Assembly: GCF_010093595.1 (NCBI RefSeq) | Contig: NW_022985441.1 | Span: 2,224,639 to 2,288,638, forward strand | Direction: 5' to 3' | DNA: 64,000 bases | Origin: Mytilinidion resinicola | Lineage: Eukaryota; Ascomycota; Dothideomycetes; Mytilinidiales; Mytilinidiaceae | Shown: one piece after another, positions 21,228-31,776 of the stretch | Layout of the letters: each line of letters opens with the position of its first letter | Position numbering within the stretch: the first letter of the stretch is position 1 | Program-made: the position numbers and the translations under genes | Notes under the pieces: generated by a model | Database searches by the model: none | Told to the model about the DNA's origin: nothing | Seen by the model: the letters and a program-made list of their open reading frames with translations, nothing else

Positions 21228-22191
21228 ATGGACTTCCTAACTTGGACCCTCGAGAGGCTTGACCTCGAAGAGTACCATGATGTATTTGTTGAACACGATG
21301 TCGACACCCGGGAGAAGTTTCTCACACTCGAGGACATCAATTTGAGGGAGCTAGGAGTCAAGCCGGAACATCGCCAAACCTTGATGAAGGACACTGAGAA
21401 TCTCTAAGCTGCGGGCGACTGTTCTTGCTGTGCCACCCCAGTGGAGTCAAATGCTGGTATGGCCTCTCCTCCGCCGAGTAAGTTTTCAAAAGCCATCAAT
21501 TAGCCCTCTCAGTCACTGATCTTGTTACAGCAGACTTCGATGCCGTGCTGGAGAAGCTTGGCTTGGGAGAGTGCATAAAGACCTTGCGTGAGAACGGGGT
21601 TGAGAACTGGGAGACAATCAAGGAGCTTACGGAAAGAGACATGAAGGAGCTGGGCATCAAACTTGGTCATCGCCGCATTCTCTAACGTGAGGTCGCTACC
21701 CGCCGCCCCTCCGATAGAGAGCAAGTCGCCGTTCGGGGTCGTTCCACCGGGGTTTATCCTACGGCTGTGCGGGAGAAATCAATCAGTTACAGTGACGCTA
21801 TGAAGAGTAAGCCCGCTAATGTCTTTGACTCTTCAATATTAGACACTAAGAACTTCTAGATGCGCACTTGGTCGACATCATGATTGATAATCTCATCGCC
21901 ATCAGCCACCCCCGGAGCAGAGAGAGTCACGAATACAGCAACTTCCTTCAGTCCCACCCTTCCCTCTACAGCGCTTTCGACCGCATCAAGAGCCTGGAAA
22001 TTGATTGGAAATTTGGTCGAATCAACATGGCGGATCCATATCAGGTGGGGCACCTCCTCGGTGAGCTTCATGCCACTCTGTCGACGATTGACGATCGCTA
22101 TGACGCTCGGAGAGTTGAGCTTGCGGTTCGGCACTTCAATGTCATCAACGGTTCTGGTGATGCCCAGAAGCGGTCTTCGAGCTACAAATAG
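21228..22191 (+). pseudogene. SAM-domain array member S5 (two SAM domains, two stops)
   Basis: The first frame (ATG 21228) is a 59-codon diverged SAM domain, LERLDLEEYHDVFVEHDV to VKPEHRQTLMKD, ending at TAA 21405-21407. The frame continues through an intron (A/GTAAGT at 21478 to TTACAG at 21530) into a second SAM domain, LEKLGLGECIKTLRENGVEN to LGHRRIL. TAA at 21683-21685 then replaces the conserved Gln. A second intron (GTAAGC..TTCTAG) leads to a C-terminal domain, VDIMIDNLIAISHP, EYSNFLQSHPSLY and GELHATLSTIDDRYD, which ends at 22191. Splice sites and frame are preserved around both stops, so inactivation is recent. Confidence 0.75.
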
Positions 22192-22763
22192 CGTTGATGG
22201 TGCACCTTACCATGATACGGCGTTCAATGAGCTCCGGAGGCAGCAAAGGGAGGTTGCATTGGGAGACACGACAGGTGGGTATCTATGACTATTTTGTCTA
22301 CGTGATCGAATCAGGGATGGTCTTGGGGTATTCGGATATATGGGGCGCTTTGGAGTCATCAAGCTCATATATCCTTGCCAATGATAGATCATTAGGACGA
22401 TTCTTCATCAGCCGCCGAATGATGCTCTAATGTGATCCCCTCGTGATCTCGTACCTGCTCGTGCTTTAGTGGAATCCTCTGTAAGTCTTCCTATGGATTA
22501 GATTCGTATACTTCTACAGCCTCCTAAAAAGTATACCTTTGAGGAGGCACACAGCTCTACGATTTGTAGAGCGCAGCCTTTTACCAAGTCTTCGAAGCCA
22601 CTCTATACCTCTTTCGCCGCCATTCACCGCCTCAAGTTGCCGACGAATAGCCGGCTGCATGGGCCGCCTTACCCCACTAACCAGGAGATGCTTCCCTTGA
22701 ATTTTTTTTCTCTAGTACTGTTCCACCTCATCCTCTTCCGCCAAATCTGGGTCTCATTCGACG
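22192..22763. other. Intergenic
   Basis: Spacer between S5 and S6. No supported gene. A pyrimidine-rich leader precedes the S6 start. Confidence 0.45.
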
Positions 22764-23531
22764 ATGGCGGACCTCACTGCCATCCTCACACGCCTGTGTC
22801 TGCAGGAATATCGCGACACTTTTACGCGGAATGGCGTCGAAGACTGGACCACGTTCAGGATGCTCACGGAAGAAGATCTGAAGGACCTCGGAGTAAAGCT
22901 AGGCCACCGTCGTATTCTCCAGAACGAAGCTACATCCACGCACTCTTGCCAAACTTCTTCTAAGCCATCTAAGGGAGAAGACACTCATTCGGACACTTGC
23001 AGTAAGCATGCTAATGCGAGACTCTCTATTGTTCTAATAACTAACACGTCTTAAGCTGAATACTCTATCAAGTCTACGCGTCCCATTTCTGCACTGGATC
23101 ATGCCCGTTGGCTTTCTGAAGCCATGCTCAACTACTGCAACCTCGTTCGCTCAAGAGGACTTGGGAATACCAGAAGTACTACCACTTTATGAGTCTCGCG
23201 CCTCCTTCAATCCTCATCGAGACCTTCTATCTACTCGAAGTGCTCAAGAAATACGTCAAAGAATACGTTCCCATGGACGTCTTGGAAGCCGATCCTCTTT
23301 GGGAAGAGATAGTCGACGTACTTGAGATCGAGATCGACATCTTATGAGAATATAGACAACATTAAAATGATTTCCAGTGGGTTTGTGATTGGGTACGTTC
23401 AAGTTCAGCTAGACGCTGTCTTGGGAGCTATATCACATGACTGCTCGAAGTTCATGGAGGACGTGGAGCAAATGACGAAGGTTATCATGGGCGACTTTGA
23501 CACGTTCCCACGGGACTTTCCCTGGGAATAG
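22764..23531 (+). pseudogene. SAM-domain array member S6, frameshifted C-terminal domain
   Basis: The ATG at 22764 opens an intact SAM domain (LTRLCLQEYRDTFTRNGVED to LGHRRILQNEA). An intron (GTAAGC..CTTAAG) follows into LDHARWLSEAMLNYCNLVR. The frame then shifts near 23160. The next frame reads EYQKYYHFMSLAPPS and ILIETFYLLEVLKKYVKEYV, closely matching S7 (ALIETYHLRGVLKRYVSEHI). It stops at a TGA near 23345. A third frame, ending at 23531, reads GYVQVQLDAVLGAISHDC, matching GQLDALLKVLSDD in S7. Two frameshifts therefore break the C-terminal domain, while the SAM exon could still be expressed. Confidence 0.7.
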
Positions 23532-24023
23532 TATGTCATGAGGCCTGCGGTGTTATGGTGCTACCAAGATCTCGATCCCTGATCAACAGTACATGTGCGA
23601 ACTCTGGGCAGGTATCCTGGCGGGAAAGGATACTATTTGAGAAACGAAAAAGTCGCGGAAGGATCACACCGGAACTTCTTCCTCACTGTCTGTTTCTCTT
23701 CTGTTCTTCTTGATATAGACATGCTCGCCATCACTTTTGCATTGAGTAGCATTTCAGATGTATGGCAGCTATGCCTTATCACCGCCTAAAACTCTACATC
23801 CCTGACTTTGACGTGAATTGAGGACAGCATAAAATGGCCTGAACTGCTAATCCCTATTCATCGAAAAAGGTGACTGCGCAATGTTTCGATACCACATGCT
23901 AGCTTATAGAGGCCACTATCTACCTCCGTTGCCAGGCCGACAGAGAACAAACTCTCCTCACCATCAGCATATCCGTGAGCGTAGCATCACCGCGTCACTC
24001 GACTACATGGTCCTCAATCTACC
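23532..24023. other. Intergenic
   Basis: Spacer between S6 and S7. No supported gene. Confidence 0.45.
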
Positions 24024-24799
24024 ATGGCAGAGATCAGCGCCGTCTTTTCGCGCCTGGCCTTGGCCGGCGAAGATGACCTTGAGCGTCACTACATTCCGAA
24101 TGGTTGGCAAAATTGGGAGAACGCAACGCACCTCACGGCGGACGACTTGTTCAAGCTTGGGTTCTACCTCGGTGGGCAGCACATCCTGGAGAAGGTTATT
24201 ACACCGCAACCGGACAGTTCCGATGACGCGTCTCTTAGTACTGCCTTCGCGAGTATGTCTATCGCAAAACGCGGTAAGTACTCTGCGCGCCGCCTCCCGT
24301 TCATTCGAACTTTACTCACAAGACCACAGCTTATCCGACCATCCGGCCCCTAAACCCCACCGAATCCAACCTCGAATTAGCCATGATCGAATACTTCAAG
24401 GCGCTCCACAAGCCTAAGGATCAGGAAGATACCGAGGACGACCGGGAGATGTACCGCGAATATGAGGAATTCCTTAGCCAAGATCCACATGGTGCGCTGA
24501 TAGAGACGTATCACCTGCGCGGCGTCCTGAAGAGATACGTGTCTGAGCATATCGACGTTCAAACAGTGGACTCGGATGGAGTGTGGGGCCTGGTCAGAAT
24601 GGCACTTTGCCAGATAGACGTCACAGCTTGTTTGTACCGATGCCGTACCGAGTACGAATTGAACGAAAGGGCGATGGCATATGATAGTGGGAATATCGAC
24701 GGTCAGCTGGATGCACTTCTTAAAGTTCTCAGCGATGACCCTGATGGCATTCGATTCGGTATTGCGCATATGTGGGAGCGTGGAGAGTTGAAGGGCTAA
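24024..24799 (+). CDS. SAM-domain array member S7, complete
   Basis: Two exons (24024-24273, GTAAGT donor; 24330-24799, ACCACAG acceptor) give 239 aa with no stop. The N-terminal SAM-like domain is the most diverged of the array (ERHYIPNGWQNWENATHLTA to LGGQHILEKVI). The C-terminal ~150 residues are helical: AMIEYFKALHK, EYEEFLSQDPHGALIETYHL, VLKRYVSEHIDV, ERAMAYDSGNIDGQLDALLK, IRFGIAHMWERG. That domain recurs in decayed form in S2, S5 and S6, so S7 defines the family's full-length architecture: SAM, short linker, helical domain. There is no signal peptide. SAM domains usually oligomerise or bind partners or RNA. The function here is unknown. Confidence 0.78.
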
Positions 24800-25449
24800 G
24801 CTACGGGGGCATCGCCGTCGTGGACATGGGTTCTTTAACATGCTGTAAACATTTTCAAGTTCTAAAAGGTCGCGGATACTTTGGAATAGCATCATGCGGG
24901 AATTCGGGCTTTGCGGATCAGATCAGAATTACGCAGCCATGCTGGCTCGTCTTTGCCGAATTGCCTGTTCACCTCAGAATTTCAAGTACTCCCCAGTCCT
25001 CCAAAATGGCACCACTTTGATACAATGTAGTCCAACATCTTTTGGAAACACTATGAAGCTCCCCAAATGTCGTTCTAACTTCAAGATCTCCATGTCTATG
25101 AGCTTGTGTAGAGTATCTACATATCACAAATCGCCGCTGAAGATGCTCCTCACGTGAAATCCCACGAAATCCTTGGAGCAGCTGAAGCAATACTAGATAC
25201 GAAAGTGAGATCCTAAACAGTCAGCCATATTACAGTGTTTAAGATCTCATCCGCTAGGGTGCCTCACTGCAGAGCATCTCACTCCTACTTCGTGCCAACG
25301 TGGGCGACACCCAAGATATCAGCGCCACGATCAGTGACGTGGTTTTAGTCATCTACACTAGCCACAGCCTACAAACGACTGTTTCGCTTCACCGTCGAGC
25401 GAATCTCTTCTTCTCACTTCAACCACCCCATTCACCCTACACCGTCAAC
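24800..25449. other. Intergenic between SAM array and second GEM cluster
   Basis: No supported gene. The right end is the CT/CA-rich leader of G7. Confidence 0.45.
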
Positions 25450-26244
25450 ATGGAGTCTGAAGACGACTCTCCCGGTGAGGCAGGAGACATGAGAGGGAAC
25501 CAGGCAGGGAAGAACACTGAAGGAAACAAGCACGGAGGAGCTACCGATGACAACATTCAAGATGGAGGAGTGTCAGATCTCAAGCTTATGGAAGCTGCGT
25601 ACATCCAGTCACTCTTCGTGCCCGTCGACAATCCGATCTTCATCTTGCAGCTACCACCAAACCTTCGTCAACGAGTATCGAATCGCGACTTTCTCGAAGA
25701 TCAGGTACAGCGTCACCTCGCACTGGAGCCTCTTCCATCTGCATCACAACATACAAGTACAGGTATAATCGCTATGGGAGAGACCAACTCGGAAATGATC
25801 GAAGACGCCGTCATCAAGCACATCGAGAGCCTCAGTCATGCCAACGAAACCCTCCATGATTTTCGAATGCGCCTTCGTCGCGAGCCAACCGACGACGACG
25901 AGATGTTGAGCGTATCTATCGACGCCATCGCCTACGCTCTCATCAAGGAAACAGTCTCGCAAGAGATAGTTGAGCGGCTTTTGCTCTTGTTCGTATCTTA
26001 CCCGACCAGCCTACCGAGAGTCGACGTCATGGCTTTCAAGTACTTGTGCTCGATCACGACAGTGGAAGATTTGGTCGTGGCCGTCTTCAAAGTTCTGGAA
26101 AGCATGCTGGTTCGGTATCCGGAAGACCAGGAAGGTATATTTATTATGCTGCTTGCTGGGGTCAGAGTTGTTGGTGCGAAATACCACGTCGAAGCATGCT
26201 TGCGTCAATGCTGGTGGGAGAGGGATGACGACTATGAATGGTAG
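25450..26244 (+). CDS. Divergent GEM-family protein, member G7
   Basis: A single open frame of 264 aa. The N-terminal ~45 residues are acidic and Gly/Asn-rich. About residues 48-70 contain YIQSLFVPVDNPIF, also seen in G8. The core aligns with G1-G6: ANETLHDFRMRLRREPT, DDEMLSVSIDAIAYAL, FKYLCSITTVEDLVVAVFK with VLE following, then an aliphatic helix and VVGAKYHVEAC. The equivalent of the GEM motif is degenerate (IFIMLLAGVRVVG). No intron is needed. Function unknown. Homology to the left cluster is by pattern matching of ordered blocks and is persuasive but not computed. Confidence 0.7.
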   Translation: MESEDDSPGEAGDMRGNQAGKNTEGNKHGGATDDNIQDGGVSDLKLMEAAYIQSLFVPVDNPIFILQLPPNLRQRVSNRDFLEDQVQRHLALEPLPSASQHTSTGIIAMGETNSEMIEDAVIKHIESLSHANETLHDFRMRLRREPTDDDEMLSVSIDAIAYALIKETVSQEIVERLLLLFVSYPTSLPRVDVMAFKYLCSITTVEDLVVAVFKVLESMLVRYPEDQEGIFIMLLAGVRVVGAKYHVEACLRQCWWERDDDYEW

Positions 26245-27729
26245 CCTCAACCGTCAGCTACTATGACTTAGAAGCCTGGATAATTCAAGAGCGTCTTCTC
26301 ATGGAAAATCTCCTCATACAAAATGACAAAGTTACATGGAACCCTTGCAACGTTACTCACCAGTTCTTAATGTCTTGATATGTGATAGATACTCTCTGAT
26401 CTCCAGTACAGTCTTTGGAAAATAAGTAGTCGCCTGACGCCTTCCCAGGTATCGTTTTCATTCTAGCTAGGATGTACAGACCCGAAGGCTTTAAGTCGAT
26501 GTGGTTTATAAGAAGTATAGTGCAGCTCACTTTCTGCTCACTGGGGTTCAATACCATGGGAAGAAACGTAGACAACCTACCCAACGAGACACAGGAATAA
26601 TTCAAGCAGAACTTGGAAGCTGCAAACTCGACGGCCAAGCTACCCGCCCACCTACTCTCATCCAGCTACCTTATCAACTCGCTCATCCCCAGATACCCAG
26701 AGGTCTCCAAACCCACTGCCCATCTTACCTCACCCTTCGCGCTGAAGCAAACTCCAAGCCTGGAGAGTGTTTTGTCGAGCGCCAATACCTTGACCCCTCC
26801 TCTGAAACTTTCAGAGAACTGTCCTACCACCCCCGCCTTACAGACCCATAATCTCCAAAGACCGAAGTCGCCCTAACCCTCTCAATAGCTGATAGAATCG
26901 ATAGAGCTGCGATGCTGCGCCCGCTTCGGTCCTATATAGGAAGACAAAGTGGTTGGCGTCCTCGTCGTCGCTACGATTCATGCCAGTATAACGGTGACAG
27001 TTCCACAAGAAGGGGTGGAGGGGAGAACGAGGGGATTAGTCACCTACCAACTGGATGCTTCGAGCTTCATGCCTGCTTGCGAAGGTAAGATGTTTGGTAA
27101 CCTTTCCGCGGCTTTGACCAAGGAGATGGAGACTTAGTGCACGGAGAGACTGAGAGGGAGGGGGCCGTCTATATTGAGACCGTGGCGATGATGTGGGACT
27201 ATACTCTTTGGGGAATTGATGCTTCGACAAACTTCTTTGTAGAGGTGTTCAGGCCGTTGGGGTTGGTGGGAATTGGGGCTTGGGGACAGAGGAGGGAATA
27301 TGGATATTAGGGAGCTCGAGGTAGTGTAATACTACGGTCTACATCTATATAAATAGTCTATCACTATATGAAGTCCTTTGATGTATTTTGAAGAATCGGA
27401 AAAAGGTGCAAGCAGATCGCTTTGAACGATTTTGACCTCACCATGCCATCTCAGACAGCGTCAATCACCAGTATCCAAAAGGGATACTAAAACACCTTCA
27501 AGCTTTTGAGAGTAAAAGAACATCACATGGGAGAAACAGGTGCCGTACTTCAGAATTGATGACCCGTCGCTAAGATATGACAACTTCACTCTCTTTCACG
27601 TGCGGTGAGATATCCCATCATAGTAATCAGCGCTAAGTCCATCTTAGATCCTGCTGCTCGCCAGGTAATGACCTCGTCACCCACTTCATCTCCATCAATC
27701 AAATTTCGCACACATTCTGCATCACGACA
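26245..27729. other. Intergenic, possible gene relic
   Basis: About 1.5 kb with no convincing gene. From an ATG at 26558 a plus frame reads 14 codons, meets TAA, then stays open to 26876 with a Ser/Pro/Thr-rich composition. It has no paralogue here and may be a decayed gene. No transposon ends were found. Confidence 0.4.
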
Positions 27730-28490
27730 ATGACTATGCTTCCGCAAGAGGAGCAAGCTGGTAGCACAGAGGACATTCGAGGAAGCTCCTGCAACGAAAC
27801 AGAATATAACAACGACGGAAGCCAAGGGAATGAAGGCAATGGCGGAGGAATCGGACAAACTCACTCCATCGATGGGCTCTACATGAACTCACTCACCGTA
27901 CCCGGTCTTGAAAATCCGTTCATCAACCGGTTCCCGAACGACGGCAATCCGCAGACCCCTTACGTCCAGACGGTTCACGATAAAATCGAAGCCAAGGCCA
28001 AGACTCTCGCCCTACAATTCGATTCATACCAGCACGCGACCGAGAATTTGAACCTGACAGAGCTTTCGCGGCTCGCGGTGTCAAGATGGTCGAAGCACAT
28101 CGCAATGCGAACGAGGGAATGGAAGAATTGCACAGCCGCCTGCGTCGTGAGGCGACGGAAGAAAACAAGATGCTTAGCATTCTCCTGGATGCTCTTGCGT
28201 ATGGGGCGAGCAAAAGACGACTGTCTCAAGGCGTGATTGAGAAGTATATCTTGCACAATATGGTTGCGGAGCTGGACGCGATGGCCCTCAAAAACTTCTG
28301 CACGATTACCACATTCGAGGAACTTGTGTTGGCTTTCGTTAAGTACCAGGAAATCTTCATCATACTGAATCCTGATACCACCGACAATATATACCATGAC
28401 GTATTCTACATGGTCTCAGAGTACGGCACTGAATACCAAAAATGGGCAATGGAACAGATTGTCTATCCTTTCGACACTACGGATTCTTGA
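27730..28490 (+). pseudogene. Divergent GEM-family member G8, frame switch
   Basis: Starting at 27730 the first frame encodes a Gly/Asn-rich N-terminus with GLYMNSLTVPGLENPFINRF, like G7, up to about 28080. Homology then continues in another frame: NANEGMEELHSRLRREAT, ENKMLSILLDALAYGAS, LKNFCTITTFEELVLAFVKY, YHDVFYMVSEYGTEYQKW, ending at 28490. An acceptor-like CCTGACAG precedes the second frame, but I find no convincing donor, so a frameshift is more likely than an intron. The second frame alone could give a 134-aa core protein from the ATG at 28086. Confidence 0.6.
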
Positions 28491-29533
28491 AGGTCGAAGG
28501 GAACGGTACGTCACTGTGTGATGAAGATACTGTCAACTTCATGTTTCATACAAGCATTATGATATGAACACTACCGTTCGAAGCATCGGTCGGAATCTCA
28601 GACGTGGGTATGGTGGCTTGGTATGGCGACTCATCATACCAATCGGATTGGACCGCGTTTCTTGTGCAAAACTATACGAAGAGATTACCGCAATACTACC
28701 AGCTAGATTACCTTTCGACTTCTCGACTCAACCCAACAATACGACAACCAAGAAGCTCGGACACCTTGCATAGGCCGCAGCTAGATATAGTGGTAGTTGC
28801 TTCCAGTTGTAGTAGAGGACTCTTCTTCTTCAGAATACCGTAGAAAGTCAATCACAATGCTACTCCATTCCACCTCAACTTCAATTACTGAATGACATCG
28901 TGGTGACAACGTGCAAGTGACGCTCTTCTAAGATCTGTCTTATCTCGTATCCATCGCAGACATGGTATCAAATCCCTCTTACGTATTCTAACTTGATACA
29001 CCTGAAACAATCACAGAGTATGGAAAAACACATCCTAGGAGTTTGGAGACACTTCGGCCTTTCAGTCTCCATTCAACAAAGGCGTAAAAAACAGAGTTCA
29101 GGATCTCAGATGCGGACATGGGGGCTGCCTATGGCGATTCGTTTAGCCAAGTGCTTCGAGAGTGATCTTTATCAATAAGTATTGGAGGAAAGGGAGAAAA
29201 CACTACTACTTTACACACATTGCATATTAGATCGTGATGGCCATAGTCGACACTCAAACAATCTAAAATGCTCACTATGAGTGGCTACGTAGGAAATAAG
29301 CCCGGTGACTCACTATTTGCTCAATGCTCAGTCGCCATTATTCATCAGCGCAAGCTACAATACTAGAACAAAAGTTTGGGCAGGACAGCACAAACTCAAA
29401 ATTTTCATCACAACCGTTTGTCACTAGAACGCAATAGAAACCTCTTCCAATGTATATACATTGCCCCACGCTACGCGATATTCTTCATCATCGTTTGTCT
29501 CACTAAGCTGATCACAGGAACTCGTGCATCGCG
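28491..29533. other. Intergenic
   Basis: About 1 kb without a supported gene. A TATA-like GTATATACATTG lies near 29450, about 80 bp upstream of the G9 start. Confidence 0.45.
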
Positions 29534-30310
29534 ATGGCGTCCCATGATGGAGCAATGAATAGCGCAGAGGACATGGACAAAGAGGAAGGACACAACGGAG
29601 GTAGTGGCGGAGGAGATGGCGGAGCGCAGCCACTGACCGATAATCTCAACGCCCTCCCCCCCGCTGCACCAATTGCCCGGCTTGTGTCCAATACTGCAAC
29701 ACCTGCGAACGCTCCACTCAATCTATCCTACTCCGGTCGTCTCTACCGCTTTGCTGAAAGCCACACTGGAGAGCGCCAGGATAACGTCAAGAGAATGATT
29801 GAACAAGAACGAAACTTCGGTTCCGACAGAAAACCTGACGATTGGGACCAGGTCAAGGGCACGGAAACCAACATGGTCAAGCGCGGCATGAGCTTCTTGA
29901 ACGCGAACGAGACTTTGGACCAGCTAGTTAGCCGCCTTCGCGAGGACCCCAACACCGAAAACAAGATGTTCAGCATTATCATCGATGTCATCATGTATAA
30001 TGCTAGTAAAGGGCCTGGGGCTCGCGCGGACTTCGAACAGCGCATTCTGGATATGATGCTCTACGACATGACTGCGCTGTCCTTCAGATACTTCTGCTCT
30101 CTTACTATGCTCGAGGAACTGATCATGGCCCTCGTCAAATTCTTCGAAGGTGAAGTCATTCGGAAGCCAAGCAGGAAAGGGTGGACTTGTCGACACATGA
30201 GATCTATTGTGCTGTTGTGGGGCACTCCTGACCATATGAAAGCATTTTCTTCCCCCTGGGATGCTTGGGCTTGGAAGGTTGATATGGATGTCCAGACCGG
30301 GCGTGACTAG
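29534..30310 (+). CDS. Divergent GEM-family protein, member G9
   Basis: A single-exon 258-aa protein. The acidic, Gly-rich N-terminus (DMDKEEGHNGGSGGGDGG) is followed by a Pro/Ala linker. The core matches G7 and G8: NANETLDQLVSRLREDPN, ENKMFSIIIDVIMYNAS, FRYFCSLTMLEELIMALVKF with FEGE after it. The C-terminal third after residue ~215 (WTCRHMRSIVLLWG) is less conserved. No signal peptide. An intact open frame suggests a functional gene. Function unknown. Confidence 0.7.
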   Translation: MASHDGAMNSAEDMDKEEGHNGGSGGGDGGAQPLTDNLNALPPAAPIARLVSNTATPANAPLNLSYSGRLYRFAESHTGERQDNVKRMIEQERNFGSDRKPDDWDQVKGTETNMVKRGMSFLNANETLDQLVSRLREDPNTENKMFSIIIDVIMYNASKGPGARADFEQRILDMMLYDMTALSFRYFCSLTMLEELIMALVKFFEGEVIRKPSRKGWTCRHMRSIVLLWGTPDHMKAFSSPWDAWAWKVDMDVQTGRD

Positions 30311-30916
30311 AGATCCCTTCGGGGCCTAGGTAAACCGCCTTTGGGCTTCTACCGATCTAGTCAAGGGGGCAACTCCGAGGAAGGCGATACGGATCTGGTC
30401 AGGGCCTTGAGAAGGTCAGTGGAGATAAGGCTCTGTGTGGAATGACTACGGCTTGTCTTGCGTTCAAGTCCTCTGTAAACATTATGCAATACTATTTCAG
30501 AACCTTGCAAATTGCTTCTTCTATGGTTGACCCCGAGCGCTATGCTGGTAGATTAGGCCGACGAGGATCAAAATGTTGTTTGTTAGCCTCTAAGGACTCA
30601 TCATCGACAAGCTACAATTCATTTTGGTTGGATGCACCCGCAATGACCTACCTAATCAAGCATATGCCATCCGGGCAATACCGCCGAGCCGCTGACAGAG
30701 TCGCCGAGTCGGCCCTTCGCTCCTAACTAGCTTACCAGCTACCAGTAGCCTTCCCCACTCACTCTATGACACTCAAAGACAACGACATCCCATCCCATAG
30801 CCTCAACTGCAATCATCTTTCCAGCATAATAATGACAGTGGCGTCGTATTTCTTCAACTAAATGATTATATAAGGACCTTCTGGGCGGCGGTGTCTTTTC
30901 TCTCATATCGTTCATA
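30311..30916. other. Intergenic
   Basis: About 0.6 kb without a supported gene, between G9 and the three-exon unknown gene. Confidence 0.45.
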
Positions 30917-31776
30917 ATGACTTCAACCATCCACCTCACAACCTTCGAAGCGAACTCCGCAGAAGATCGGGAAAAGGTATGGCATTTTCAACTGTATCCT
31001 GGCCAATTCAGCATGATACTCCTTTCCAAGCATCAATATCCCTCGTAACATATCCTCAGGTCGTTACCATCCTAACCCCCCTCCAACCCCACGCTGTATC
31101 CGCCGGCCTCTCCAAGTTCTGCATCTGCATCCCCGACGACCCCGCGGATGCGACTCCAGTGCTTCTCATCGAAGAGTAACTGTACCTTTCCCTTCATTGC
31201 TCGCGCACTTGCCCTGTCCCTTCTCTAATCACCCCCAACCGCTAGTCACGTCAGCTCATACGCCCACCCAGAATCCCTCCCTCCCCCATCTCCACTTGGG
31301 CCTCCGACGGCTACAACCCCTCCAACCTAACCCTCAACTCCGTCCTCGAGACACTATCTACCATCCAACCCACCCAAAAACTCCTCCCAGGCGTCTCCTT
31401 CTATCGCCCCTCGCTCGCGACCACACCTGTAGAAGACCTCTTCATCGTCACAGCTATGTTCGGTTTCAGGCCCGGGACTGCGTTAAGGGCATTACAAGGT
31501 TGGAGAGAGTTTGCGGGATACTGTGAAGAGGAGGAGGAGGAGGATGTGTTGGGGTATTATGTTGCGGCTGTGGAAGCTGGGATTCAAGAGGAAGAGAAAG
31601 CGGCGGGGGAGGGAGAGGAAATTAGGACATTGGAGATTTATGCGAGCAAGAAGTTCGTGTATGATGTCCATTTGAAGAGCCCAGCAGTGGGGAGGAATCA
31701 AGAGCAGAATGGGGCGTGGAGAAACGGGAGGAGGGGGGTGGGACGGTGGAGGGTTGTCGGGGGCTCGTTGGGGTAA
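30917..31776 (+). CDS. Unknown three-exon protein
   Basis: Exons 30917-30976, 31060-31175 and 31272-31776 give 226 aa. Introns have GTATGG..CTCAG and GTAACT..CCCAG borders and keep the frame. Exon 1 begins MTSTIHLTTFEANSAEDREK. Later features are SKFCICIPDDPADATPVLL, WASDGYNPSNLTLNSVLETL, GVSFYRPSL, FGFRPGTALRALQGWREFAG, and an acidic stretch before KKFVYDVHLKSP. I do not recognise the family. There is no signal peptide or membrane segment. The acceptor of intron 2 is inferred from frame and could differ. The C-terminal ~25 residues are Gly/Arg-rich and may be misread if another intron exists. Confidence 0.5.

Noticed and set aside
16226..21685. Stop codon reassignment or TAG-to-TGG RNA editing as the explanation for the in-frame stops
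   Set aside because: Other genes in the window use TAA and TAG as normal ends. Several stops are TAA, which A-to-I editing cannot turn into Trp, and paralogues have Gln rather than Trp where alignable. Not fully excluded for the TAG cases.
664..24799. Homology between GEM cores and the SAM-array C-terminal domain
   Set aside because: Both are helical with similar acidic loops before an FG motif, but block order and residues do not match well enough by eye.
26558..26876. Ser/Pro-rich frame with one early TAA as a gene
   Set aside because: Composition only, no paralogue or splice signals; noted as a possible relic in the intergenic entry.
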